Below, piece after piece: positions 26,336-35,207 of a stretch of 61,498 nucleotides of DNA; within the stretch, counting starts at the first letter, position 1; every line of letters starts with the position of its first letter. Below the pieces are notes generated by a model that saw nothing but the letters and a program-made list of their open reading frames with translations, had not been told where the DNA came from and made no database searches. Made by a program: the position numbers and the translations under genes. This DNA is from Candidatus Melainabacteria bacterium (GTDB lineage Bacteria > Cyanobacteriota > Vampirovibrionia > Obscuribacterales > Obscuribacteraceae), in assembly GCA_016212515.1 (NCBI GenBank), contig JACRFZ010000071.1:1-61498 (forward strand), in the 5' to 3' direction.

Positions 26336-27604
26336 CTAGCCCAGTTCCTTGATTTTTTTATATTGTTCATCCGCTTCTTTCTGACGGCTTTGCTTGTAGA
26401 GCAATCGGGCATACGTGTTCAAGAGGCTCTTGTAATCAGCGTCCTTTTCGGACGGATTGACCTTGATCGCCTCTTCCTTCATAGCAATGGCCCTTGTAAG
26501 AAGAGTTTCTGCTTCTTTGAGATTGCCCAGGGAATATTCCATTTCACCCACAACCACGAGACAGCGCAACAGCTCTGCTTTCTTCTCGGGGGCGGCTTCG
26601 CAAATCTTGAGGGCCCGTCGCACCTTTTCCAGAGCCTGTTTCTGCTCCTCTATCGACTGATGTTGTTTGGCATATTCCAAGAGAATCGGCGCTAATTCTT
26701 GGTTTTCGCTGCCGCCCTGTTTCTCTTTGGCGGCAATGACGTCATCTAGTTCGGACATTTTGATCAGGGCATTTTCCTTGCGCAAGTGAAATTGCTTGTC
26801 CTTCTCCGTGGTTGTGTCGGTGAGGGTGGTTTTCACTCCGCCGGCGGAAGTGTAACTGTCTCCCATGTTTACTTTCTGACCGTTCCAGATAACGAAATGA
26901 TCTTTGGAACCGTCATAGCCGATGGTGTAGTTGACCGTGAATGGCGCATCCACGCCTTCCGGCAAGGGCGCAAAGGGAGCCGCTCGCCTCACTCCAACAA
27001 GGGCCAGTTTGTCGGCATTGGCGTCGCCGGAAGATTTAATCAAACTGACGGCGTTCAGCGAGCCGTCTTTATTAATCACTATTTTGAGGGGCACCCGTAT
27101 GAATAGCAGCCGCTTGGGCACCCACCAACCTGCTTGAATGTGCTTCCACATATCGTCGTAATAGCTTTGCATGTTGACACCGCTAGCGGTGACACCGCGC
27201 TGGGTGGGCAAGCCGAAGCTGACTGTCAACTTGGGCATGCCGGGAGGTAAGGTGGCGAACGGGGCGGCCTTCTTAATCAGGGCCAGAGCTTGCTCTTCCA
27301 GGGCCTTATCACCGGTAGGTTCGGCAACGGCGAGATCGGCAACCGAACCGTTGGCGTTGATGGTAAATTTCACCGTCAGCTTTTTAGCCTCGGTTTTGGG
27401 CGGATTCCAGAGAGGACCGATTTTGTCGGAGACCTTCTTCATGTAGGAATCGAGGTTTGCATTTTCGGCGGCTAGAACCCTCTGGTTCGAAAGAAAATGC
27501 TCGCCTGTAAAAGGTACGAGGTTCAGGGTCTGTGGCACCGCAACGCTTAGCAAATTGATAAGGGTGAGAGTCAGTGCCGCATTCAGTTTGGTACGCGCAT
27601 CCAC
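26336..27604 (-). CDS. Secreted protein with two TonB-C-like domains and C-terminal TPRs
   Basis: 422 residues from a GTG with AGAGGA about 10 nt upstream. An N-terminal signal-like stretch covers residues 8-30. Two domains resemble the C-terminal domain of TonB/TolA. The first is about 51-133 (YMKKVSDKIGPLWNPP, VKFTINANGSVADLAV, ALIKKAAPFATLP). The second is about 146-230 (YYDDMWKHIQAGWWVP, LKIVINKDGSLNAVSL, GVRRAAPFAPLP). TPRs follow at about 300-420. Normal TonB has a membrane anchor and a long Pro-rich spacer before one such domain; here the spacer is missing and the domain is doubled. It may be a periplasmic adaptor rather than an energy transducer. It lies 28 nt after the histidine kinase gene and may be co-transcribed. 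Confidence 0.78.
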   Translation of the reverse strand: MDARTKLNAALTLTLINLLSVAVPQTLNLVPFTGEHFLSNQRVLAAENANLDSYMKKVSDKIGPLWNPPKTEAKKLTVKFTINANGSVADLAVAEPTGDKALEEQALALIKKAAPFATLPPGMPKLTVSFGLPTQRGVTASGVNMQSYYDDMWKHIQAGWWVPKRLLFIRVPLKIVINKDGSLNAVSLIKSSGDANADKLALVGVRRAAPFAPLPEGVDAPFTVNYTIGYDGSKDHFVIWNGQKVNMGDSYTSAGGVKTTLTDTTTEKDKQFHLRKENALIKMSELDDVIAAKEKQGGSENQELAPILLEYAKQHQSIEEQKQALEKVRRALKICEAAPEKKAELLRCLVVVGEMEYSLGNLKEAETLLTRAIAMKEEAIKVNPSEKDADYKSLLNTYARLLYKQSRQKEADEQYKKIKELG

Positions 27605-27632
27605 GATTGTCTTTCCTCTATTTACCGGTTGG

Positions 27633-29084
27633 TTACTGGGCTCTTATAATCAGGTCTATTCTGGTGCCGCTCTCTGATGGTGGCTGGGGGGAGTCGCCAC
27701 TATCCGCCGATGTCGTATCCCTTGAAAATGAGCCTTCTTCTTGCGAATGAGCTTTTCGGGAAGCTATCTTGAGATCGGCTCTGTAAAAGCAGCGTATTAA
27801 TTCTACTCTTTCTTTCATGCCCTCCAGCCCCATGGAATGTGAACCGTCGGCTTCCACTCTTACTTTCTCCGGTTCGAAGCCGCGACCGTTGTCTTCAATG
27901 GTGAACACGCAGTCGCCTGATTTGGACGCCTGGATTTGCACGGTGACCCTGGTGGCGCCGGCATGCTTTTCCACATTATTCAGGCTTTCTTGAATGATGC
28001 GAAAGAGATGCAGTGTGACCAGGTCCGGGAAGCGCGGTAATTCGCCCTGGAAAGTCAAATGGGTTTCTATACCCGTGCGCCGGGTGATGCGATCGAGTAG
28101 GTCTTCGATGCCCACTTTTAGTCCCCATTCCTGCAATTGTCTGGGCGAATACTCGTTGACTATGTCGCGCAACTGCAGCACAATCTCGTCCACAATTTCA
28201 ATTGTCTCTTCCGTGGAAAGTTTGCGATCTCCCGACAGGTAGCGCTTCAGCATCATCAGGTCGGCGATGACGCTGTCATGTAGGTCTCTCGCTAACTGGT
28301 TTTTCAGTTCCTCTTGCTGGTTGAGCAGTTTGAAGAGCAGGTTGTTCTTTTCCAGTTCCAGTCTTTGCTGCCCGGCCGCCTTAAATGTAAAATGGTCAAC
28401 CGGTAAGGGAACTTGCCGCTCTCGTTCTCGCGGGCGGTCGAATTCCAGTAATTCATCGAGGTAGCGCTCCACCAGATGGCAGGCTGCTTCCGGTGAAAGC
28501 CTCACTTTGTTATTGGTCCAGACAAAACCACGCGCCGTCTGGTTGAGAACGAAGCGCCCGCGGAAACGCGAGCCGAACTCCGACATGGTAATGTGCGGTA
28601 CTTCCTTGGGCGGCACTATAAAAAATTCTATCAGGCCCGCTCCCGCTCTTGTGCTCAATATAAGTGAACCGGTGGCCTTCCAGCGAAAATAATGAGAAGG
28701 GAGCTTGATTTTGGAACGTTGCTCTTGTTTGGATATCCAGTCTACCGGCTCGGCGATGCGGGCGGCATTGCTGAACTGCAATTCCATACCGGCGCTGCCT
28801 GAGTTTTTGTTTTCTCTCAGTTTGGATGCATAATAATGCTGGGCATGCAGGAGCAAGGCCCGAGACAATTCGGCCGCTTGATTGAACAGCCATTCTTGCA
28901 TGCGCCTGTCGTCGATTGTGGTTCCCGGATAGCGACCGGAGTAGCTGTCAATTTGCCCTTCCAGTGGAATTCTGGCATGGGTGGTGAATTGAGCTTGCAG
29001 GTTGCGGGTCAAGTCATCATCCGGGTCGGGTGAATTTTTCCCGCTGCCCATCTGGGTTTTGATGAAGTTCTTGAAGTCGCTCAT
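27633..29084 (-). CDS. NarL-family-type sensor histidine kinase, soluble
   Basis: 483 residues with no membrane helix. The N-terminal 245 residues are a sensor region I do not recognise; one part (GSLILSTRAGAGLIEFFIVPP) looks like a beta-rich ligand domain. A HisKA_3-type dimerisation helix carries His269 in ARDLHDS. A HATPase follows with ESLNNVEKHA (N box), DNGRGF (G1) and GLEGMKERV (G2). The last 40 residues contain an inserted Ser/Asp-rich stretch before the final strand RIDLIIRAQ. It should phosphorylate the response regulator encoded 48 nt upstream. Being cytosolic, it may sense an internal signal. Confidence 0.88.
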   Translation of the reverse strand: MSDFKNFIKTQMGSGKNSPDPDDDLTRNLQAQFTTHARIPLEGQIDSYSGRYPGTTIDDRRMQEWLFNQAAELSRALLLHAQHYYASKLRENKNSGSAGMELQFSNAARIAEPVDWISKQEQRSKIKLPSHYFRWKATGSLILSTRAGAGLIEFFIVPPKEVPHITMSEFGSRFRGRFVLNQTARGFVWTNNKVRLSPEAACHLVERYLDELLEFDRPRERERQVPLPVDHFTFKAAGQQRLELEKNNLLFKLLNQQEELKNQLARDLHDSVIADLMMLKRYLSGDRKLSTEETIEIVDEIVLQLRDIVNEYSPRQLQEWGLKVGIEDLLDRITRRTGIETHLTFQGELPRFPDLVTLHLFRIIQESLNNVEKHAGATRVTVQIQASKSGDCVFTIEDNGRGFEPEKVRVEADGSHSMGLEGMKERVELIRCFYRADLKIASRKAHSQEEGSFSRDTTSADSGDSPQPPSESGTRIDLIIRAQ

Positions 29085-29132
29085 TTTGGCAATAATTCTG
29101 GCGGTTTGATGATAAACGTTTGGCTGGTTTCC

Positions 29133-29765
29133 TCAATTGACGGCTTCGATATCGACGCTGCCGAAGCCATTTTGAACCGCCCAGGCGATCAACTGTTCTC
29201 GACTGGAAAGTCCCAATTTTAGTTGCAAAGTTTCGCACTGCTTCCTGGCCGTAGCCACCGAAGTCAGCCTGTGGTCTGCGATATCTTGATACTTCATGCC
29301 TCGGCCCAACATGCTCAAGACTTCCATTTCAGCCCGAGTGATCTTCTTATAGGTTTTGGTAACCTCGTCGGATACTATGCCGCTTTTTCCTTCCATGACG
29401 GCCCGGACCGTGTCGGCAACCTTCGCTACTCTTTCGGACTTGAGCAGGTAAGCCGATACACCCATGGCCAGAACCGATTGAATGAAGGCTACCCTTGCTT
29501 CCGCGGAAAAGATTATCAGCCTTGTTTTCTCTTTGGATTGGGCTCTGAACGCTTCCAGGGCAGCCCTCGGTCCCAGACTGCCGGGCAGATGAAGGTCTAA
29601 TACAACTACATCGGGGCAGGTCTCTTTCAATAGCTTCAGACCTTCGTCCGAGGTGGTGGCGCTGCCCACTACTTTGAAGCCTGGCTGTGATTCCAGACCC
29701 AGTGTCAGTCCATCCAGGGTGGCATGATGGTCTTCTACAATGAGAATGCGGGTTTCTAGTTCCAT
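29133..29765 (-). CDS. NarL/FixJ-family response regulator
   Basis: About 210 residues from the ATG at 29765; the frame extends 30 codons further upstream without clear coding character. The receiver is intact: acidic pair Glu11-Asp12 (ILIVEDHH), phosphoacceptor Asp57 (VVVLDLHLPG), Ser87 (IIFSAEA) and Lys109 (YLLKSER). A LuxR-type helix-turn-helix covers about 140-205 (ITRAEMEVLSMLGRGMKYQD, TARKQCETLQLKLGL). It is the cognate partner of the downstream histidine kinase. No binding sites can be assigned. Confidence 0.92.
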   Translation of the reverse strand: MELETRILIVEDHHATLDGLTLGLESQPGFKVVGSATTSDEGLKLLKETCPDVVVLDLHLPGSLGPRAALEAFRAQSKEKTRLIIFSAEARVAFIQSVLAMGVSAYLLKSERVAKVADTVRAVMEGKSGIVSDEVTKTYKKITRAEMEVLSMLGRGMKYQDIADHRLTSVATARKQCETLQLKLGLSSREQLIAWAVQNGFGSVDIEAVN

Positions 29766-30228
29766 ATCGGTGGTGGCTGTTGGCAAGGGTAGTAATCTGC
29801 GGTCAAAGCAAGATGTACCCTTAAATCTGCAAATTTTCGCAATCTTTGGAACCACTCCGGGGTGGGCTCCCTTATGTTAAGGATTTTAAGAGGGGAAGTG
29901 TCCGATATATTCCTTGCTAAGAGCCATTTTGCAGTGGTTTGTCAGCCTCGCGCAACTATCCGTAGAAATTGGTTTTCAATTCGGTTAGAGTGCCGCTGTG
30001 GCGGGAACGTAATAATATAATCAATTCCGTCAGGCAACTTGCCCAGCCGAATTGTTTTTCGAGCGGCTGACACACTTTCTACCAGGTGCTTAAGGCTGCT
30101 CGAAGTATTCAACCGCTAAGTCTGACTTGAGAGCATGCAAGTGCAATTGGGGTATAGATTTGATGCAGGATACCTCTCAATTTTAGAAGTTAGATAACAG
30201 AGTTTTATCTGGATGACCGAGGGAAGCA
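29766..30228. other. Divergent intergenic region
   Basis: A 463-nt gene-free region between the response regulator (minus) and the MshEN-like/TPR gene (plus). I see a TATAAT at 30016-30021 without a convincing -35, and a short hairpin with CAGCCG/CGGCTG arms (30044-30069). It should hold promoters for both directions; nothing else is supported. Confidence 0.45.
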
Positions 30229-33200
30229 GTGTCTTTCAATTTTCTCAAAAAGGGCGCAACCACTAATCGTTACCCCACCGATATTTTGATCGGTGAGCTG
30301 TTTGTCAAAGCTGGGATTATCACCCAGAAGCAATTGGACGACACCATCAAGAATGCCGCCACCAAGCATCTGCATGTGGGGCAGATGTTGACAATGGCCG
30401 GGTTTATCAATCACCGAGATTTACAGGCCGCCGTCGATGCCCAGTCTATGATGCGCGACAAGGTGATCGACATGGCCATAGCAGCGCGCTGCTTGAAAAT
30501 TGCTGTTAAGACCGGTGCCTCTTTTGATCAGCTTGTCAAGGAAGAGATTGCCATCGAGCAGCAAGCCTCCACCAAGACCAATCGTCTTGGTGAAATGCTC
30601 ATGGATGCCAATATTATCAACAAAGGTCAGTTTGGGCAGGCCATGGGCAGAAGCCTGGCTACCGGTCTGCCTTTAGGTCGCATACTGGTACTCAATAATT
30701 CTATTCCGGATCATTTGCTGCGTCTGGCACTGGAATTGCAGGTGCGTGTGCGTGACGGCATGATGGAGCGCGAAGAAGCGCTTGATGCTTTGCGAGCTGA
30801 AGCGATTAAATTGGCTGTGGAAGCGCCTTCCGAGGATTCCTCTGCCGCCCTCGATGCCTTGAAACCAATTCAGAAGAAGAAAATCCGCCTGGGAGAACTA
30901 TTGGTAAAGGCTAATTTCCTCACCGATACCGATGTGATTAGCTGTCTTGAGTTGGGTCTTTCCAGTGATCGGCCCATTGGCGAAATCATGGTGGATCAGG
31001 GTTATATTTCATACGAGATGCTGTCTGTGGCTCTAGCGGTGCAACAAGTGGTGGAAGAAGACCGCTACACTCCCGAAGAAGCTGCCGAAGCCATCAAGCA
31101 CATGCAGAACACGGGCCGCATTTTCCCCGAGATACAAGATCGTATTAATGGCACCTATGTGCCCCCTTCGGAAATGCAAAGCAGTCCCGGCTATGAAATT
31201 AAGGAGCCGGTGTCGCCTCGGGCTTCCTCCAGCAAGCTACAACCTCTTTATGATGGTCCGGAGTTGCACGGAGACTACGGTCAAAACGATCAGAACGCTT
31301 ATGAGTCTGCCCTGGACGGCGGGTCCAGGGGGATTTCCGATGACGCGCCGTCCCTGGCCACACTGATGCGTTCCGTTGGTGGTGATTCTTTCGATGAGCC
31401 CGGCAGCGAGCGGCTGCGGGAGCCTGAAAATGAAAAATCTCTTGAGCAACTGCTGGCCTCCGCGGAGCAGTCTGCAGTTGACCGGGCCAGCCAGTCCGAT
31501 GATCCCCAGTTTCAGACCGGAGACAGAATTGCCGCGATAGTGCACGACAGAAGCGCTGAGGAGCCTGTTTCCAGCGCCCCGGCAACCAGTTCTGCCTCCA
31601 CCGGTGCCGGCTCTTTCGAGGCTTTGCTCTTGCGGTCCAATGTTGTCAGCAAAAGCGACATAGCCGCAGCGCTGGAACTGGCCAGGCAGACCCCGGAAAT
31701 GTTCGTAGATATTCTCAAGCTGACCGGCTATTTGACCGAGTCGGGCAAGAATGCAGCCCTGGAAGCTTATCGTCTGGAGAAGGCGGGAGAACTCGATGCG
31801 GAGCAATCCGCTCAGGTTCTAGATTATTGTATTAATCAGGGGCGCCTCAGGAATCTTACTCTTGAGGGTGCCATGCTGGAACTGGGTTGGACCAGAGATG
31901 GTGATGAGGTCGCTGAAGCTGCTTCCGGCATTTCGGCGGAGGAAACCGCTGAACCTGTGAATGGCCAGGAGTCGCCTTCAGACCTGGCTTCAGTGCTGGA
32001 CCGTATGAGCAGTAGCCTGGACAAAATGACGGCCCTGTCCTCGTCCGAACCTCAGCAAGCCGTGGCGGAACCGGTAAGTGCGCCCAGTCTTGAAGAACTT
32101 ATGGCCAGTGTCTCCGGCAATGAAGAAGCTGTTGAGCAGCAGGAACCGACTGCTGCTGAGAGCGATGGTGATTTGCTCAAGATGTTCGGACTGACTGGGG
32201 AAGCTGCTTCTCCTGTGGATGCCGATCAGTTGGCGGAAAGTGCCGCCGCCGCCGATGCTCTTATAGCTTCCCTGGCAACCGCTCCCTCGGCGGAAGCCGA
32301 ATTGGCGGAGGCGGAAGCCGCCAGCGCCAATCCCACTGCTTTCGAGACCACGGCTGTATTTAAACAAGTTTCTGAAGCGGAAGTGGATGAGGTAACCAGT
32401 AAGGTTGTTGACGATTCCCTGTCCCTGGACAGTCTCCTCAGCAAATTGGAAGAGCCGAGTGAATCTGTCCCGGCGGATTCAGCTCCCAAAGCGCATATGG
32501 AAGCTTCCGGATCTTTGGCCAATCAGGGGGCTCTACCTTCCGTAGCGGCTCTCGGTGTTGCTGCCGATGGTGCTGTGCCGGAGCCCGGTCTGGAAGATTT
32601 GATGTCGTCTTTGTCTGCCAGCTTGCAGCCCTCGTCCCCGGCCGCTTTAGATTCTCCCTCGACTACCGCAGTCAGTGCTTCCGCGGCTGCAGGACAAGAA
32701 CTTAGTGCCTCTGCCGCTGATACTCAAGCTGGCAGCGCCGAATCCAGTACAGCCAATGCTGCGGAAGATATGGATTTGAGATCTTTGTTTGCGGGTTTGT
32801 CAGGAGCCGGTTCCAGGGAACAGGCAGCTCCCCAGACCGCTGTTGAGACCCCGGCTCCAGCACCAGCGCCAGCACCGGCTCCAGCGCCAGCACCGGCTCC
32901 AGCACCAGCGCCAGAACCAGCGCCGGCGCCAGAACCAGCACCAGCACCAGCTCCAGCACCAGCACCGGCTCCAGCACCAGCACCAGAACCAGCACCAGCA
33001 CCAGCACCAGCGCCAGCACCGGCTCCTGCACCGGCTCCAGCACCAGCGCCAGCACCAGCACCTGCGCCAGCACCGGCACCGGCTCCAGCACCAGCTCCAG
33101 CGCCGGCACCAGCACCCGCACCTGCTCCAGCTCCTGCGCGACCAGCGGCCTCCAGCTCCCGCCTTCCCAAGATGAGCGAAGCCGATGTTAATGCCGCCAA

Positions 33201-33705
33201 ATTGGCTCAGATAGCGGCCATGTCGTCAGCTCTCACCGGTATGGCCGAGATGTATTACGAACAGGAAAATTTCCCTGAAGCTCAAAAGGCCTATGAGAGA
33301 ATTCTTTCCTGGCGCCAAAGTGAGCTTGGCCCTCATCATCCTGATGTGGTGGATGATTTGAATAATCTGGCCGGAGTGATTTGTGTGCAGGGCAATTTTG
33401 CCGAAGCGGAACCCTTGATTCGTCGTGCCGTTGAGATTCTGGAAAGCTTTGAAAAACCGGAACCGCTCAAGTTGGCGGAGAATCTTACCAGCCTTGCCGG
33501 GCTGCAGTTCCAGCAAGGAGTGTTTGATAAAGCTGAGCCGCTTCTAGCCAAGGCTCTGGCTCTGCGCGAACAGGAGCTGGGCGCGGACAATCCTGAGTTG
33601 GCCGACTCTTTGCGCGATTTCGCCAAGTTGTTGAAGAAACTTGGAAAGGTTGAAGAAGCAGAGAAGCACTACCACCGGGCCAAGGTCCTTCTGGGTAAAG
33701 CTTGA
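30229..33705 (+). CDS. MshEN-like repeat protein with Ala-Pro linker and C-terminal TPRs
   Basis: 1,158 residues from a GTG; GAGG lies 6 nt upstream and no ATG is nearby. At least three N-terminal modules (about 18-95, 123-180 and 215-290) and a diverged fourth (about 460-545) resemble the N-terminal domain of type II/IV secretion ATPases. They carry the pattern xLGELLVKAxxLTxxxLxxxL plus LGxILVxxGxIxxxxLxxALxxQ. In the MshE family these domains can bind c-di-GMP; I cannot confirm the key residues here. A long Ala/Ser/Glu-rich region leads to an (AP)n linker (about 876-970), then kinesin-light-chain-like TPRs (1005-1158). No ATPase domain is present. A smaller paralogue with the same order lies at 56.9-58.8 kb. 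Confidence 0.78.
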   Translation: MSFNFLKKGATTNRYPTDILIGELFVKAGIITQKQLDDTIKNAATKHLHVGQMLTMAGFINHRDLQAAVDAQSMMRDKVIDMAIAARCLKIAVKTGASFDQLVKEEIAIEQQASTKTNRLGEMLMDANIINKGQFGQAMGRSLATGLPLGRILVLNNSIPDHLLRLALELQVRVRDGMMEREEALDALRAEAIKLAVEAPSEDSSAALDALKPIQKKKIRLGELLVKANFLTDTDVISCLELGLSSDRPIGEIMVDQGYISYEMLSVALAVQQVVEEDRYTPEEAAEAIKHMQNTGRIFPEIQDRINGTYVPPSEMQSSPGYEIKEPVSPRASSSKLQPLYDGPELHGDYGQNDQNAYESALDGGSRGISDDAPSLATLMRSVGGDSFDEPGSERLREPENEKSLEQLLASAEQSAVDRASQSDDPQFQTGDRIAAIVHDRSAEEPVSSAPATSSASTGAGSFEALLLRSNVVSKSDIAAALELARQTPEMFVDILKLTGYLTESGKNAALEAYRLEKAGELDAEQSAQVLDYCINQGRLRNLTLEGAMLELGWTRDGDEVAEAASGISAEETAEPVNGQESPSDLASVLDRMSSSLDKMTALSSSEPQQAVAEPVSAPSLEELMASVSGNEEAVEQQEPTAAESDGDLLKMFGLTGEAASPVDADQLAESAAAADALIASLATAPSAEAELAEAEAASANPTAFETTAVFKQVSEAEVDEVTSKVVDDSLSLDSLLSKLEEPSESVPADSAPKAHMEASGSLANQGALPSVAALGVAADGAVPEPGLEDLMSSLSASLQPSSPAALDSPSTTAVSASAAAGQELSASAADTQAGSAESSTANAAEDMDLRSLFAGLSGAGSREQAAPQTAVETPAPAPAPAPAPAPAPAPAPAPEPAPAPEPAPAPAPAPAPAPAPAPEPAPAPAPAPAPAPAPAPAPAPAPAPAPAPAPAPAPAPAPAPAPAPAPAPARPAASSSRLPKMSEADVNAAKLAQIAAMSSALTGMAEMYYEQENFPEAQKAYERILSWRQSELGPHHPDVVDDLNNLAGVICVQGNFAEAEPLIRRAVEILESFEKPEPLKLAENLTSLAGLQFQQGVFDKAEPLLAKALALREQELGADNPELADSLRDFAKLLKKLGKVEEAEKHYHRAKVLLGKA
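32852..33138 (+). repeat. Ala-Pro/Glu-Pro coding repeat tract
   Basis: About 95 codons of alternating Pro and Ala with scattered Glu, made of CCAGCACCAGCG-like hexamers. It forms a long extended linker in the MshEN-like/TPR protein and is likely length-variable. Confidence 0.85.
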
Positions 33706-33913
33706 AGTTCCGCTTGCCTGTCCCTAAATGTAAGTAGGCGGACGCAGGTTGTTGCGCCGGTGAAGTAAAGTTCATAAATCTGGCTGAAACTTTTGGCCTG
33801 GTGGTTCGTATGTCCTTTGTAGTCAGTGACGGTAAGTGATCGTCAGGGGTTGACCCTTGAGACCTCATTGCCCCGAGCGTTCCTGCACGACAAACCATTA
33901 GCGAGGAGATAGT

Positions 33914-34672
33914 ATGACCAGAAATTTTGCCGACATAGGAAAATGGAATTGGACCTTCATCGTGGCCACCGCGCTCTGTTTGAACGCAGCCATGCAACCG
34001 GCTCAAGCTGGAAGATTTGCAGCCATGGGTAGTCGTGGCGGCGCCGGTGCTTATAATCAGCAGGGACAGTACGCTCAACGGTTCGGCGCCGGTGCTTTTG
34101 CTTATGGTCGCGGTGGTGCGGCAGTTCGGGGCGCTCGCTTCCAGGGACCTAATGGCGGCTCCGGCGGCAGAGCCGGTTTGACGGCAGTGGCTCCAGGGAT
34201 GGGAGTGCATGCCTCCGCTTCTCAGGGCACTACCGGTAATGGCGGTGCCTTTCAGCGCGGCGGCGCAACAGGCTGGCAAAATGGTGTGGGCGCCGCTCAC
34301 CAGAGCGCCTTTTCTGGTAGTACCGCTTGTGGTGGCAGTCTCGATCGCCAGGGGCAGTGGCAGTACAAAAACGGTGAAGGCGGTAGCTCCAGCCGTGGTT
34401 TTCAGGCCCAGTCCGCAAATGGTGCCAGTGCCTCCGGTTACAAGAACGGGCAATACGATGCTGCCACCGGTAGTGGTACTATGAGCAAGGGGCGCGATTA
34501 CAACACGGCCTCTGGTGAAAGCTATGGATACGATACCAATACCGCATACACAAAAGGTCAGGGCTTCACTACCACAGTCGATACGCAGAATAAGACAGAC
34601 TACACGGTGCAATACAATAAAGGAGAAAAGCCTGTGGTTACTCCCGTGCCGGCTCCCGCACCGACTCCATGA
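33914..34672 (+). CDS. Secreted glycine-rich low-complexity protein
   Basis: 252 residues; GAGGAGA lies a few nt before the ATG. The signal peptide ends near AQAGRFA (residue 33). The mature protein is rich in Gly, Ala, Ser, Gln, Tyr and Asn, with short repeats such as GAGAYNQQGQYAQRF, FQGPNGGSGG and SGYKNGQYDAATGSG. It ends in a Pro-rich tail (VTPVPAPAPTP). Composition and length fit a surface-coat, matrix or amyloid-like protein, but no family is recognised. Followed 99 nt later by another small secreted protein. Confidence 0.7.
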   Translation: MTRNFADIGKWNWTFIVATALCLNAAMQPAQAGRFAAMGSRGGAGAYNQQGQYAQRFGAGAFAYGRGGAAVRGARFQGPNGGSGGRAGLTAVAPGMGVHASASQGTTGNGGAFQRGGATGWQNGVGAAHQSAFSGSTACGGSLDRQGQWQYKNGEGGSSSRGFQAQSANGASASGYKNGQYDAATGSGTMSKGRDYNTASGESYGYDTNTAYTKGQGFTTTVDTQNKTDYTVQYNKGEKPVVTPVPAPAPTP

Positions 34673-34771
34673 TGGGAAGTAAGGTTAAGCGCATTTAAGG
34701 CTCGCTTTTGAACTTTTGGGTTCGGTTTTACGTTTACTCTTCTGTGACCCCTTTCTGGAGAGTTTTAAATT

Positions 34772-35122
34772 ATGGAAAGTAAGACCAAGCGACCGGTGAC
34801 CGTTACTTTCGGCCTGACTATGCTACTTCTGGGCGGCATGCTTATGAGTGCCTGCCCGGCCCAGGCTGACCCGGGTTTTGGAGTGAACGGTCGCCAGGTG
34901 CGCCAGCAAAAACGTATCGGAAGGGGCTGGAAGTCCGGCTCTTTGACCGGTCGCGAAGCCTACAAAATTCAAAGAGATCAGGCCCAGTTGGCCAGGCGCG
35001 AAGCGCGTATGCGCGCTGATGGCGGTGGACTGAGCTGTAAAGAAAGAGCCAAGCTTGAGCATCAGCAGAACAAGCTCAGTCATGATATCTATCAGGAGAA
35101 GCATGACGGCCAGAGCCGTTAA
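34772..35122 (+). CDS. Small secreted basic helical protein
   Basis: 116 residues; GGAGAG lies 9 nt before the ATG. A signal peptide (LTMLLLGGMLMSACPAQA) is followed by a mature part of about 82 residues rich in Lys, Arg and Gln. It contains RQVRQQKRIGRGWKSGSLTG and a C-terminal LEHQQNKLSHDIYQEKHD motif. A Cys in the signal region (MSACPAQ) is not in a typical lipobox. I have no function to propose. It closes with a strong hairpin shared with the convergent EF-hand gene. Confidence 0.68.
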   Translation: MESKTKRPVTVTFGLTMLLLGGMLMSACPAQADPGFGVNGRQVRQQKRIGRGWKSGSLTGREAYKIQRDQAQLARREARMRADGGGLSCKERAKLEHQQNKLSHDIYQEKHDGQSR

Positions 35123-35129
35123 ATGAAAG

Positions 35130-35160
35130 GTGCCGGGTCCGCATCAGACGGACCCGGCAC
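35130..35160. terminator. Bidirectional hairpin between convergent genes
   Basis: Perfect 12-bp GC-rich stem GTGCCGGGTCCG / CGGACCCGGCAC with a 7-nt loop, 7 nt after the plus-strand stop. The plus side lacks a strong T-run; the minus side is followed by CTTTCATTT. Its position between convergent genes supports a terminator. Confidence 0.7.
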
Positions 35161-35207
35161 AAGATGGTTCTTCTTGCTTGCCGCCATATTCTTATATAGT
35201 TGGCTTC

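Noticed and set aside
32724..33200. Minus-strand frame encoding poly(Ala-Gly)
   Set aside because: It is the antisense of the Ala-Pro tract; repeats of this kind keep several frames open.
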